A DNA stretch of 64,000 nt from Thioclava electrotropha (GCF_002085925.2 NZ_CP053562.1:2741501-2805500), one strand, 5' to 3'. Shown: positions 8,371-17,413, counted from the stretch's first letter. Made by a program: numbers and translations. The notes: generated by a model from the letters alone, not told the origin.

Positions 8371-9114
8371 TCACAGATAGACCGAGAGGCCCCGCCACCC
8401 TGCCAGCACCGCCGAGATCGCCATCACCCCGATCGCGATCTTGCGGTATTGCGCATGATCGAGCCTCGCGAAAGCCGCCGTGCCCGCCCAGGTGCCCAGC
8501 GCCATCGGCGGCACGGAAATCGCGGTGAGCCAGAGCACCTCTCCGTCAATCGCACCTGCGAGCCACAGCCCCGGCACCGCGATCACCGAAGCCACGAAGA
8601 AGAACAGCAAAAGCGACGCCCGCGTCTGCGCAGGCGGCGTGCCCGCGCCGAGATAATAGACCACAGCGGGCGGCCCGGGCATCGCGGCCAACCCCGAAAA
8701 CGCCCCCGAGGCCACACCCGCCAGCAGCGCCAGCCCCGAATGCGGCTGCGGGGCGGTGGGCTTGTAGCGCAGCAGCATCGCGAGCCCGGTCAGCACCAGC
8801 ACCGCAATTGCCATCCGCGCGGCATCGGGGCTGAGCGCACTGAGCGCCCAGATCCCCAGTGGCGTCCCGATTAGCGAGCCCGCACAGAGCCGCAGGAGCG
8901 AGGGCCGATGCACCGCGCCGCGCAGCTTGACCAGATCGTGCAGCCCCACGACCACCTGCAACAGCACCGCCATCGCGACAGCCTCCAGAGGCGGGATGAA
9001 CAGCGACAGGATCGGCACGGCGGCAATCGCGAAACCGAACCCCGCCATGCCGCGCAGCACCGCCGCATAGGCCACGGCGAGGATCACATAGAGGGTCGTG
9101 GCGTCGAACATCAT
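8371..9114 (-). CDS. TauE/SafE family sulfonate/sulfite exporter
   Basis: Membrane protein of 247 residues with about eight hydrophobic segments. It has the TauE/SafE repeat pattern: GMAGFGFAIAAVPILSLFIPPLEAVA in the first half and GVASGAFSGLAAMPGPPAVVYYL in the second. Family members export sulfite, sulfoacetate or isethionate. It lies 27 bp downstream of tauR on the same strand and probably shares its transcript. With an IsfD-like reductase next door and no xsc in the window, isethionate export (IsfE-like) is the favoured role; sulfite export is possible if xsc lies elsewhere. Start ATG 9114 has a GGAG site; the next codon is also ATG. Confidence 0.82.
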   Translation of the reverse strand: MMFDATTLYVILAVAYAAVLRGMAGFGFAIAAVPILSLFIPPLEAVAMAVLLQVVVGLHDLVKLRGAVHRPSLLRLCAGSLIGTPLGIWALSALSPDAARMAIAVLVLTGLAMLLRYKPTAPQPHSGLALLAGVASGAFSGLAAMPGPPAVVYYLGAGTPPAQTRASLLLFFFVASVIAVPGLWLAGAIDGEVLWLTAISVPPMALGTWAGTAAFARLDHAQYRKIAIGVMAISAVLAGWRGLSVYL

Positions 9115-9141
9115 CGGCTCCGTCAGGGTCTTTCCCTCGCC

Positions 9142-10647
9142 CTAGCTCGCCGCCTGCGCGCCCGATTGGTCCAGAGCGGCATTTTCGTTGGGGCCAGAGA
9201 CGCCCTCTTGCGCCAGCCGCGCCGCGATCTCGCCCAAGAGGCGCATCCCCGGCACGATGGCCTCGGTCTGGATCAGCGACAGGCCGAGCCGGATGAAGCG
9301 CCCCGCCTGTTCCGGGGCCACGAAGGGATCGCCGTTTTCCAGAAGGATACCTTCCGCCCCCGCCGCTGCGATCAGCTCGCGCCCGTCGACGCCCGCGGGC
9401 AGCTCCAGCCAGACCGAAGAGCCGCCATGACACGGATCGGGCGCGCGGAAGCCGGGCAGCAGATCGGGCAGATGCTCCATCACGCGATACCACCGGTCGG
9501 CATGGGCTGCGCGCAGCTTGCGCAGCAGCGACAGGTAATGCCCCTCGGCCAGAAAGATCGCGGCCGTGCGCTGGTTGTTGAGCGGGACCGAGCGATGCAC
9601 CAGCCGCCGCAGCCAGCGCGCCTCTTTCACCAGCGGCTCGGGGGCCACCAGAAAGCCCAGGCGCACCCCCGGCGCAAGCGTCTTCGACAGCGTGCCGAGA
9701 TAGATCACCCGCCCGTCCCGATCGCGCGATTTCAGCGCCGGTTCGCGGGCGAAGGCGACCTCGCCCTCGTAATCGTCCTCGATGATCAGGAAATCGTCCT
9801 GCGAGGCCCGCGCGAGGATTTCGTCGCGGCGCGGCCCCGGCATCATCACCATCGAGGGGCAATGCGCGCCCGGCGTCAGCAGCGCCAGATCGAGCCCCTG
9901 CCCCGAGGCGATCCGCGCGCCTTTCTCATCGATCGGCAGCGGCACGGACTGCGCGCCGGACATTTCGAAGATGAAGCGCGAATCCGGGTAGCCCGGCATC
10001 TCGCAGCCCACGCGCTTGCCCGCCCCCGCCAGAAGCTGGGCGAGCAGGTAGAACCCCTCCTGCGCGCCGAGCGTGATCAGAATCTCCTCGGGCCGCGCAT
10101 AGATGCCGCGCTCGGGCAGGATTCGGGTGCGGATTTGCTCGATCAGCATCGGATCGTCATCGACCGCGCGATCCGCCGCCCACCAGTCGAGCGAGGCCCG
10201 CCCCAATGTATCGCGCGAGGAATTGCGCCACGCGTTGAGCGGGAACAGCCGCGGATCGACCTGCCCGAAGATGAACGGATAGGGGTAATCCTGCCAGTTC
10301 AGCGGCTTGCGGATATGGTTGAGTTTCGACGGGGTGACCCCGATGCGCGCGTTCCAATCGACGACGGAGGCGCCCGCGACGCTCTGGCCCTTCCCCTGTC
10401 CGCGGGTGGCGACGAACAGCCCGCGGCGCGGCTGCGCCTCGAGATAGCCGCGCGCGACCAGCTCGTCATAAACGGCAGTGGCGGTGTTGCGCGCGATGCC
10501 CAGCTTCTCGGCCAGCGCGCGCGAGGACAGCACCTTCTGCCCCGGCGCCATCTTGCCCGCGTGAATCGCCGCGATCAGCGCCTGACGCAGCTGGCTTTGC
10601 AGCGGCTCGGGGCTGTTGCGGTCGATGGAGACGGGCAAGCGGTCCAT
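9142..10647 (-). CDS. tauR: MocR-type regulator TauR (GntR-HTH plus aminotransferase-like domain)
   Basis: Transcription factor of 501 residues. An N-terminal GntR winged helix (QSQLRQALIAAIHAGKMAPGQKVLSSRALAEKLGIARNTATAVYDELVARGYL) is fused to a fold-type I aminotransferase-like domain with PLP-binding features (DDYEGEVAF, YLGTLSKTLAPGVRLGF, the lysine being in SKT). This is the TauR/PdxR/GabR architecture, and TauR activates taurine genes in Rhodobacter. The ATG at 10647 has AAGGAG 8 nt upstream; the open frame continues to 10758 but would start inside the divergent control region. Divergent from tpa, with CTGGCCC boxes between. Confidence 0.88.
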   Translation of the reverse strand: MDRLPVSIDRNSPEPLQSQLRQALIAAIHAGKMAPGQKVLSSRALAEKLGIARNTATAVYDELVARGYLEAQPRRGLFVATRGQGKGQSVAGASVVDWNARIGVTPSKLNHIRKPLNWQDYPYPFIFGQVDPRLFPLNAWRNSSRDTLGRASLDWWAADRAVDDDPMLIEQIRTRILPERGIYARPEEILITLGAQEGFYLLAQLLAGAGKRVGCEMPGYPDSRFIFEMSGAQSVPLPIDEKGARIASGQGLDLALLTPGAHCPSMVMMPGPRRDEILARASQDDFLIIEDDYEGEVAFAREPALKSRDRDGRVIYLGTLSKTLAPGVRLGFLVAPEPLVKEARWLRRLVHRSVPLNNQRTAAIFLAEGHYLSLLRKLRAAHADRWYRVMEHLPDLLPGFRAPDPCHGGSSVWLELPAGVDGRELIAAAGAEGILLENGDPFVAPEQAGRFIRLGLSLIQTEAIVPGMRLLGEIAARLAQEGVSGPNENAALDQSGAQAAS

Positions 10648-10683
10648 GATCTGGCTCCTTGGAATTGCCCTCGCATCTGCGCT

Positions 10684-10840
10684 CTGGCCCCATCGAAGAG
10701 CAAGGTCGAGCGGGCCAGATACCGCCCGATCTTCGGCAATCGCCCAATTTCCGGTCATTTGCCCAGCTCAGGGCTTAAAACCTCTGCCCGAAATACATCG
10801 ATGCCGAAATCTGGCCCCATCGGAATTGGCGCTCTGGCCC
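10684..10840. promoter_or_regulatory. tauR/tpa control region with repeated CTGGCCC boxes
   Basis: Four copies of the heptamer lie in the 254-bp divergent spacer: CTGGCCCCATCG at 10684-10695, its inverted form GGGCCAG at 10712-10718, CTGGCCCCATCG at 10811-10822, and CTGGCCC at 10834-10840. The last two are 23 bp apart, identical to the spacing upstream of the reductase at 7602. They are the best candidates for TauR binding, with the tpa-proximal pair for activation and the others possibly for autoregulation. Confidence 0.6.
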
Positions 10841-10901
10841 TCACATGCTGCGCTGCCGCAATGCTTGATGGGCGCCGAACCCAAAGGAAAGGGAAACCCC
10901 G

Positions 10902-12275
10902 ATGGACGGTCAGTTCAACGATATCAGCGCCACGGTCGAAGCCGACCGCGCCCATGTCTGGCACCACCTGTTCCAGCACGCCGCGCTGGACAGCCGCGAT
11001 CCGCGCATCCTTGTCGAAGGCAAGGGCATGACGGTCTGGGACCAGAATGGTCGCGACTACCTCGATGCGGTGTCGGGCGGCGTGTGGACGGTCAATGTCG
11101 GCTATGGCCGCGAGAGCATCGCCAATGCCGTGCGCGATCAGCTTCTGAAGATGAACTATTTCGCAGGCTCGGCGGGCACGATCCCGGCGGCGCAATTCGC
11201 CGCCCGTCTGGTCGAGAAGACGCCGGGTCTGAGCCGCGTCTTCTTCGCGAACTCGGGCTCGGAGGCGAATGAGAAGGCCTTCAAGATGGTGCGCCAGATC
11301 GCGCATAAGCATCACGGCGGCAAGAAGTGGAAGATCCTCTACCGCGAGCGCGACTACCATGGCACCTCGCTGGGCGCGATGGCGGCCTGCGGTCAGGAAC
11401 AGCGCCGCGACCAGTATGGCCCCTTCCCCGACGGGTTCGTCGCCGTGCCGCATTGCCTCGAATATCGCGCGCAATGGGATGACGAAGATTACGGTCTGCG
11501 TGCCGCGAACGCGATCGAAGAGGTCATCCTGCGCGAAGGCCCCGACACGGTGGGCGCGATCTGCCTCGAGCCGATCACCGCAGGCGGCGGCGTCATCACC
11601 CCGCCCGCGGGCTATTGGGAGCGGGTTCAGGAAATCTGCACCAAATACGACATCCTGATCCATATGGACGAGGTCGTCTGCGGCATGGGCCGCACCGGCG
11701 AATGGTTCGGCTACCAGCACTACGGCATCAAGCCCGATTTCGTGACCACCGCGAAGGGGCTGGCCTCGGGCTATGCCGCGATTTCGTGCCTGATCACCAC
11801 CGAGGACGTGTTCGAGAAGTTCCGCTCCGATCCCGACGATCCGATGAGCCATTTCCGCGACATCTCGACCTTCGGCGGCTGCACGGCGGGTCCGGCGGCG
11901 GCGCTGGAGAACATGCGCATCATCGAGGACGAGAACCTGCTCGCGAATACCAACGCGATGGGCGATCTGCTGATGGACCGCCTGATGGAGCTGAAGGACA
12001 AGCACGCCGTCGTGGGCGACGTGCGCGGCAAGGGTCTGTTCTGCGGGCTGGAACTGGTCGCGGATCGCGCCACGAAAGAGCCGCTCGACGAGACGCTCGT
12101 CGAAGGTGTGGTCGGTGCCTGCGACGCGGAAGGCGTCATCATCGGCAAGACCTCGCGTTCGTTCAAAGGCTTCAACAACACGCTGTGCCTGAGCCCCGCG
12201 CTGATTGTCGGCCCCTCCGAGATCACCCGGATCACCGAGACGATCGACCGCGCGCTGGCCCAGCTCAGCGCCTGA
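10902..12275 (+). CDS. tpa: Taurine--pyruvate aminotransferase (class III)
   Basis: PLP enzyme of 457 residues that transfers the amino group of taurine to pyruvate, giving sulfoacetaldehyde and alanine. It has class III aminotransferase motifs: SGSEANEKAFKM, the YHGTS segment, HMDEVVCGMGRTG, and the Schiff-base lysine Lys285 in TTAKGLASG. The strong ribosome site AAGGAAAGGG precedes ATG 10902. It is first in tpa-tauABC and divergent from tauR. A 2-oxoglutarate-using enzyme (Toa) has the same fold, and the amino acceptor cannot be decided from sequence alone. Confidence 0.9.
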   Translation: MDGQFNDISATVEADRAHVWHHLFQHAALDSRDPRILVEGKGMTVWDQNGRDYLDAVSGGVWTVNVGYGRESIANAVRDQLLKMNYFAGSAGTIPAAQFAARLVEKTPGLSRVFFANSGSEANEKAFKMVRQIAHKHHGGKKWKILYRERDYHGTSLGAMAACGQEQRRDQYGPFPDGFVAVPHCLEYRAQWDDEDYGLRAANAIEEVILREGPDTVGAICLEPITAGGGVITPPAGYWERVQEICTKYDILIHMDEVVCGMGRTGEWFGYQHYGIKPDFVTTAKGLASGYAAISCLITTEDVFEKFRSDPDDPMSHFRDISTFGGCTAGPAAALENMRIIEDENLLANTNAMGDLLMDRLMELKDKHAVVGDVRGKGLFCGLELVADRATKEPLDETLVEGVVGACDAEGVIIGKTSRSFKGFNNTLCLSPALIVGPSEITRITETIDRALAQLSA

Positions 12276-12368
12276 CACGGATCAATACTGGCCCGGGCGG
12301 GCAACCGCCCCGGCCCCTCCCCGAAAGAGGCCGCAAACGGCCCGCTCAACCAACAGACGAGGATAGAC

Positions 12369-13367
12369 ATGTTCAAGAAAACCGCCCGTTACGCGACGCT
12401 CGCGCTGATCGGCCTGCTGCCGATGGCCACGACCGCCTCGGCCGAAACGCTGATCATCGGCAATTTCGGGACGCCGATCCCGATGATGACCAAGGTCAAC
12501 ACCGAGGAATATGCGAAGGCGATGGGCTACGATGTCGAGTGGCGCAAATTCGCCTCGGGCACCGACGTGATCGCCGCGATGGCCTCGGGCGACGTGAAGC
12601 TCGCGGCGCTCGGCTCCTCGCCCTTCGCCATCGCGGCCAGCCAGGGCGTTCCGATCAAGCTGTTCATGATCGGCGACGTGATCGGTCAGGCCGAGAGCCT
12701 GATCGCGCATGACGGCTCGGGGATTTCGTCGCTGGCCGACCTCAAGGGCAAGCGCGTGGCTGTTCCGGTCGGTTCGACCGCGCATTTCTCGCTCACCGGC
12801 GCTCTCAAGCATGAAGGCATCTCGGAAAGCGACCTGACCATCCTGTCGATGTCGCCCGACCAGATCGCCGCCGCCTGGGAGCAGAACGCTATCGACGCCG
12901 CATGGATCTGGGATCCGGTGCAGTCGCAGTTGCTGAAATCGGGCACCCGCATTATGGGCGCGGACGAGACCGCGAAATGGGGCTACCCGACCTTTGACGG
13001 CTGGGTCGTCAACAGCCAGTGGGCCGAGGAAAACCCGGAAGCGGTCGCGGGCTTCGTGAAGGTCACCGCCGCCGCCGACGCCGCCTATATCGACAACAAG
13101 GACGCCTGGACCGCCGACAGCGCCGAGGTGAAAGAGATCGCCACGAATACCGGCGCGGACGCAGCACAGGTGCCGGGCATCCTCGGGGGCTACACCTTCC
13201 TCAAGCCCGCCGATCAGGTGGGCGCAGACTGGCTGGGTGGCGCGATGGCCCCCGCGATCAAATCGACCGCCGAATTCCTGAAGGAAGCGGGCCGGATCGA
13301 CTCTGTGGCGGATGACTACTCGCAGTTCATCACGCTCAAGCCGCTGCAAGACACGATGGGCGAGTAA
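12369..13367 (+). CDS. tauA: Taurine ABC transporter periplasmic binding protein TauA
   Basis: Substrate-binding protein of 332 residues. A signal peptide (cleavage near TASA/ETL, about residue 25) is followed by the TauA/SsuA fold: IGNFGTPIPMMTKV, ASGTDVIAAMASGDVKLAALGSSPFAIAASQGVP, and DLKGKRVAVPVGSTAHFSLTGAL. It binds taurine in the periplasm and delivers it to TauBC. It lies 93 bp after tpa and is followed by a GC-rich hairpin before tauB, an arrangement that often lets the binding protein be made in excess. Confidence 0.9.
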   Translation: MFKKTARYATLALIGLLPMATTASAETLIIGNFGTPIPMMTKVNTEEYAKAMGYDVEWRKFASGTDVIAAMASGDVKLAALGSSPFAIAASQGVPIKLFMIGDVIGQAESLIAHDGSGISSLADLKGKRVAVPVGSTAHFSLTGALKHEGISESDLTILSMSPDQIAAAWEQNAIDAAWIWDPVQSQLLKSGTRIMGADETAKWGYPTFDGWVVNSQWAEENPEAVAGFVKVTAAADAAYIDNKDAWTADSAEVKEIATNTGADAAQVPGILGGYTFLKPADQVGADWLGGAMAPAIKSTAEFLKEAGRIDSVADDYSQFITLKPLQDTMGE

Positions 13368-13380
13368 CGACTCGCCCCAG

Positions 13381-13409
13381 CGCCCGGCCGGACCTCTGGC
13401 CGGGCGTTT
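13381..13409 (+). terminator. Intercistronic hairpin between tauA and tauB
   Basis: A 9-bp perfect stem (CGCCCGGCC, 13381-13389, with GGCCGGGCG, 13398-13406) followed by only three T residues. It is probably a partial terminator or an RNA-stabilising hairpin that lowers tauBC relative to tauA. Confidence 0.5.
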
Positions 13410-13445
13410 CCCATTCCCCAGCTCCGCCCCGGAAAGGAAGCCCAG

Positions 13446-14231
13446 ATGCTTGAAATCCGCCGCGCCTCCGTACTCTACCCCGCCCGTGACAAATCCGAGC
13501 CGGTCGAAGCGCTTCGCAATGTCGAACTGACCATCGAGCCGGGCGAATTCGTGGTCGCCCTCGGCGCCTCGGGTTGCGGGAAATCGACCCTCCTGAACCT
13601 GATCGCGGGCTTCCTCGCGCCGAGTTCGGGCCAGATCAAACTCGACGGCGCCCCCGTCACCGGCCCCGGTCAGGACCGCGCCGTGGTGTTCCAAAAACAC
13701 GCGCTGATGCCGTGGATGAACGTACTCGACAACCTCGCCTTCGGGCTGAAGCTGCAGGGCGTCGCCAAGGCCGAACGCTACAAGGTCGCCCGCGAATTCC
13801 TGACCGTGCTGGGCCTCGAGGGGTTCGAGGACAGCCCCGTCTACATGCTCTCGGGCGGGATGCAGCAACGCGTGGGCATCGGCCGGGCGCTCACCGCCGA
13901 TCCGCGCATCCTGCTGATGGACGAACCGCTCGGCGCGCTCGATGCGCTGACCCGCGAACGCGCGCAGGAGCTGATCCTGAAAATCTGGGAAGCGCAGGGA
14001 AAATCGGTCTTCCTGATCACCCACTCGGTCGAAGAGGCGCTCTTCATGGGCTCAAAGCTGATCGTGATGTCGCCCCGTCCCGGCCGGATCACGCATCGCT
14101 TCGACCTGCCCTTCTCGCGCCGGTTCCTCGCAGGCGAAAGCGCCCGCGACGTGAAGGCATCCCCCGAATTCATCGCGATGCGCGAGACCATTCTCGGCAT
14201 CATCTTCGCAGACGAGGAGAAGGCCGCATGA
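13446..14231 (+). CDS. tauB: Taurine ABC transporter ATPase TauB
   Basis: ATPase of 261 residues from the nitrate/sulfonate/taurine ABC subfamily. Walker A is GASGCGKST (40-48). VVFQKHALMPWMNVLDN is the Q-loop region, the signature is LSGGMQQR, and Walker B ILLMDEPLGALD is followed by ITHSVEEALFM. ATG 13446 has a GGAAAGGAAG site. The stop overlaps the tauC start (ATGA), coupling the two. Confidence 0.93.
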   Translation: MLEIRRASVLYPARDKSEPVEALRNVELTIEPGEFVVALGASGCGKSTLLNLIAGFLAPSSGQIKLDGAPVTGPGQDRAVVFQKHALMPWMNVLDNLAFGLKLQGVAKAERYKVAREFLTVLGLEGFEDSPVYMLSGGMQQRVGIGRALTADPRILLMDEPLGALDALTRERAQELILKIWEAQGKSVFLITHSVEEALFMGSKLIVMSPRPGRITHRFDLPFSRRFLAGESARDVKASPEFIAMRETILGIIFADEEKAA

Positions 14232-15094
14232 CCATGGATATCCAAGATGACAGCCGCCCCGCCCCGATGATCAAACGCATCTTCCGCCAAGCCCCCACCA
14301 AACCCGGCCAGACCTATGGCGTGCCGGGCGAAGGCAACACGATCAAGATCTCGGTCGTGGCCGTTCTGGTGGTGCTGGGCCTGTGGCAGATCGTGACCGC
14401 CTCCGGCCTGATCGCGCCGCTGTTCCTGCCCTCGCCCGTGGCCGTTGTGCAAAAGCTCTTCGGACTGATTTCGACCGGCTTCACCGGCGTGCCGCTGTGG
14501 GAGCATATCCTCGTCTCCGCAGGCCGCGTCTTCGCCGCCTTCGCGCTGGCCTGTATCATCGGAATTCCGCTGGGCCTCGCGATGGGGATGAGCCCGGTGA
14601 TGCGCGGGCTGTTCGATCCCTTCCTCGAGTTCTACCGCCCGATCCCGCCGCTGGCCTATCTGCCGCTGATGATCATCTGGTTCGGCATCGGCGAGACCTC
14701 GAAAGTGCTGCTGATCTTCCTGTCGGTGCTGGCCCCGGTGGCGCTCGGTGCGCGTGCAGGCGTCCGCTCGGTCGCGATCGAGCAGATCCATGCCGCCTAT
14801 TCGCTGGGCGCGAGCCGCGCGCAGGTGCTGCGCGAAGTGGTGCTGCCCTCGGCACTGCCGGAAATCCTGACAGCGATGCGCATCGGCGTGGGCTTCGGCT
14901 GGACGACGCTGGTCGCCGCCGAGATGGTCGCGGCGACGATGGGGCTTGGCTACATGGTCCTCTCGGCCAGCCAGTTCCTGCAGACCTCGACCGTGCTGGT
15001 GGGCATCTTCCTGATCGGCGGCATCGCATGGTGCTTCGATCTGGCGATGCGCTGGGTGGAGAAGAAGGTCGTGCCGTGGAAGGGCCGAATGTAA
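14228..15094 (+). CDS. tauC: Taurine ABC transporter permease TauC
   Basis: Inner-membrane permease of 288 residues of the SsuC/TauC type. About six membrane segments are present, with the ATPase-contact EAA-type loop around AAYSLGASRAQVLREVVLPSALPEILTAMRIGVG. The N-terminus carries a longer cytoplasmic leader (about 45 residues) before the first helix. Overlaps tauB by 4 nt; last gene of the operon, followed by a hairpin at 15108. Confidence 0.92.
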   Translation: MTMDIQDDSRPAPMIKRIFRQAPTKPGQTYGVPGEGNTIKISVVAVLVVLGLWQIVTASGLIAPLFLPSPVAVVQKLFGLISTGFTGVPLWEHILVSAGRVFAAFALACIIGIPLGLAMGMSPVMRGLFDPFLEFYRPIPPLAYLPLMIIWFGIGETSKVLLIFLSVLAPVALGARAGVRSVAIEQIHAAYSLGASRAQVLREVVLPSALPEILTAMRIGVGFGWTTLVAAEMVAATMGLGYMVLSASQFLQTSTVLVGIFLIGGIAWCFDLAMRWVEKKVVPWKGRM

Positions 15095-15107
15095 GCCCGC
15101 AACGCGA

Positions 15108-15134
15108 AAGGCCGGGCATGATCCGCCCGGCCTT
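15108..15134. terminator. Terminator-like hairpin after tauC
   Basis: Perfect 10-bp stem AAGGCCGGGC (15108-15117) with GCCCGGCCTT (15125-15134). It lies between the convergent tauC and sugar dehydrogenase genes. No U-run follows on the plus strand, so termination strength is uncertain. Confidence 0.5.
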
Positions 15135-15200
15135 CGCCAAGTCCGGCGGTGCTGCGCTGAAAGGCGCGCGCCGCCGTTTTCATTTACGCACTCGGGAAGA

Positions 15201-16325
15201 TCACTTCGGCACCAGCTGATAGAGCGCGCCGTCCCCCGCATCCTCGATGATCCAGACCTCGCCCTTGGGCCCCACGGCCACGTCGCGCACACGCATCTGC
15301 AAGTCCCAGCGCGCGATCTGATCCGAGCCGTCGCCCGCGATCAGCGCGAGCCCGTTCCCCGCAAGCCCGCCGATCAACATATCGCCCTGCCAGTCGGGGA
15401 AGTCGCGCCCCTCATAGACCGCAAGCCCCGCCGGCGCGATCACCGGCGTCCACCAAAGCTTCGGCGCAGCGAAGTCGGGCCGCGTGTCGTGATCGGGGAT
15501 CGGCTGACCGGAATAGTGCCGCCCGTTCGAGACCGCGTTCCAGCCGTAATTCTTGCCCTTCTCGATCAGGTTCAGCTCGTCGCCGCCGCGCGGCCCCATC
15601 TCATGCTCCCAGAGCTTGCCGTCGGGCGTGAAGGCGAGGCCGTATTGGTTGCGGTGCCCCTCGGTCCAGGTCTCGGCGCGCACCCCGCCTGCCCCCTCAT
15701 GGGGGTTGCCGGGCGCGGGCTGCCCGTCGCGGGTCAGGCGCAGGATTTTGCCGCGCGGGTTGTTGGGATCCTGCGCGGTGTCGGGCTGCATCCGGTCACC
15801 CACGGTGAGGTAGAGCATCCCGTCCGGCCCGAACGCCACAATCCCGCCGGGCTGGCCACGCCCGCCGGGCGTCTGCTGCCAGATCGTCTTCAGCTGCGTC
15901 AGCTGGCTGCCGTCCAGCACCCCGCGCGCCAGATGCAGCGCGTTATCCGGCGCGACATAGGTGATATAAACCTCGCGCGTGTCCGGGAAATCGGGCGGCA
16001 CCGCAACGTCGAGTAGCCCGTTCTGGCCGCTATATTGCACCTTCGGCAGCCCGCTGATCGCCTGCGCCCCGCCGCCCGTGACATGCCACATCTTGCCCGC
16101 CTTGCCGGTCACCAGCACCGAACTGTCGGGCAAGGGCGCGATGGCCCAGGGGTTTTCCAGCTGCGCTATCGGCTTGAGCACGAAAGGCAGATCGCGGCTC
16201 GCGGGTTTCTCGCCCACGTTCTGCGCGGCGGCTGGCGTGGCGAGCGGCGCGAGGCCGAGGCTCGAGAGAACGGGGATCGTCAGGGCGAGCGCCAGAGCGG
16301 CGCGCAGACTTGGAAACGGGTTCAT
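15201..16325 (-). CDS. PQQ-dependent sugar (aldose/glucose) dehydrogenase family protein
   Basis: Periplasmic beta-propeller oxidoreductase of the soluble glucose dehydrogenase/YliI (Asd) family, 374 residues. The signal peptide ends near PAAAQ (residue 35). Family motifs include LENPWAIAPLPDSSVLVTGKAGKMW, QNGLLDVAVPPDF, GRGQPGGIVAFGPDGMLYLTVGDR, WTEGHRNQYGLAFTPDGKLWEHEMGPRGGDELN and NYGWNAVSNGRHYSG. PQQ would be the cofactor; the natural substrate is not predictable. Transcribed alone on the minus strand, convergent with tauC. Confidence 0.88.
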   Translation of the reverse strand: MNPFPSLRAALALALTIPVLSSLGLAPLATPAAAQNVGEKPASRDLPFVLKPIAQLENPWAIAPLPDSSVLVTGKAGKMWHVTGGGAQAISGLPKVQYSGQNGLLDVAVPPDFPDTREVYITYVAPDNALHLARGVLDGSQLTQLKTIWQQTPGGRGQPGGIVAFGPDGMLYLTVGDRMQPDTAQDPNNPRGKILRLTRDGQPAPGNPHEGAGGVRAETWTEGHRNQYGLAFTPDGKLWEHEMGPRGGDELNLIEKGKNYGWNAVSNGRHYSGQPIPDHDTRPDFAAPKLWWTPVIAPAGLAVYEGRDFPDWQGDMLIGGLAGNGLALIAGDGSDQIARWDLQMRVRDVAVGPKGEVWIIEDAGDGALYQLVPK

Positions 16326-16410
16326 GAAGCACCTCCTCCCCTAGAGATGGGGCGGGTGCGCAGGATGGGAAGGGGTGTGAGGGGCGCTGCCCCTCTGCCT
16401 GAGGCATTCA

Positions 16411-16479
16411 CCCCGGGATATTTCAAAAGAGCGAAGACATGTGAAAAGGCGTCTTCGCTCTTGCGAAAATATCCCGGGG
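16411..16479. repeat. Long imperfect inverted repeat with GATATTT/AAATATC core (dispersed element, copy 1)
   Basis: The left arm CCCCGGGATATTT, AAAGAGCGAAGAC (16411-16438) pairs with GTCTTCGCTCTT, AAAATATCCCGGGG (16451-16479) around a 12-nt loop. The outer ends CCCGGGATATTT/AAATATCCCGGG resemble the repeat at 24220-24297 although the inner sequences differ. It lies in the spacer between two minus-strand genes. Confidence 0.6.
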
Positions 16480-16515
16480 GACGCGCGTTAGCGCGGGGGG
16501 CAGAGCCCCCTGCCG

Positions 16516-17136
16516 TCACTTGAAGTTGCGGCTGTCTTTCAGCTGATCCCAGGCCCAGACGACCTCTTGCAGCATTTCTTCCTGCGAGCGGTCGCCGCCG
16601 TTCATATCCGGGTGCAGCACCTTGATCAGCGCCTTGTAGCACTTGCGGACCTCGGCCTTGGTCATCGAGTCCTTCGCCTCGAGAATATCGAGCGCGCGGC
16701 GTTCGGTCGGCGGCAGCTTGCGGCCCATCGTCCGGCCGGGGTTCTTCGTGGCGTTGTCGCCGAGGATCTCATGCGGGTCCGAGATTCCGTGACGCGCCCA
16801 GCCGGCCTCTTCCTTGGCCTTGCTGAAAGGCTTCGTGGGGCGCTCCCAGACGGTCGCATTGTCGAGGAAGGCTTGGAATTCCTCCTCGGACTGACCCTGG
16901 AAGTAATTCCAGTTCAGATTGTACTCGCGGACGTGATCCTTGCAGAACCAGTAGTAGTCATCGAGGATCTTCGGGCTTTTCGGCGCGCGGTACTTGCCCG
17001 GCTCGTTGCAGCCTTCTTTGTCGCAGATCCGGGTCGAGGTCTCGAACGCCCCCGACATGCCGCGCCTGCCACGCGAGCGGCGTTTCTTGTCCGCCGCGGC
17101 CGAAATGTTGAAGCCGAAAGGATCGCTGTTGCTCAT
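16516..17136 (-). CDS. J-domain (DnaJ-like) co-chaperone protein
   Basis: Protein of 206 residues whose J domain is at the C-terminus (about 146-203), with the diagnostic HPD at 175-177 in KVLHPDMNGGD. The upstream part contains C38-x4-C43 and C65-x2-H68, which may bind zinc, and a basic N-terminal stretch (KKRRSRGRRG). Such proteins stimulate Hsp70 ATPase activity; the client is unknown. Start ATG 17136 is preceded by an AGGCAAG site. Stands alone. Confidence 0.83.
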   Translation of the reverse strand: MSNSDPFGFNISAAADKKRRSRGRRGMSGAFETSTRICDKEGCNEPGKYRAPKSPKILDDYYWFCKDHVREYNLNWNYFQGQSEEEFQAFLDNATVWERPTKPFSKAKEEAGWARHGISDPHEILGDNATKNPGRTMGRKLPPTERRALDILEAKDSMTKAEVRKCYKALIKVLHPDMNGGDRSQEEMLQEVVWAWDQLKDSRNFK

Positions 17137-17413
17137 GCTTGCCTCTTGCCTGCTGCCCGAATGCCACTTCGGGGCGGCGTTTGAGGCCTGCCTCCGAGTC
17201 GGGTCACGCAGTCTACTGGAAATGACGGATGTTGAAAGGGGGTCGGGCGGAAATGGGGCCGCTATTTGCTCGGATCAAGGGTCGGCGCGGGCCGCCCCTA
17301 AGGCAACGCAACCGGCGCGCCGACATCGGGCGCGCGGCAGGTCTTGGGACTGGCGGCTCAGGACGGGCGGCCCCGCTTTCGGAACGCCGCCTTCGAAACG
17401 CCCCTGCCCCGCG

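Noticed and set aside
8908..11031. 707-residue plus-strand open frame
   Set aside because: Composition is Arg/His/Gln-rich without domains and it runs antisense to tauE, tauR and the tpa start, all of which have clear motifs and ribosome sites.
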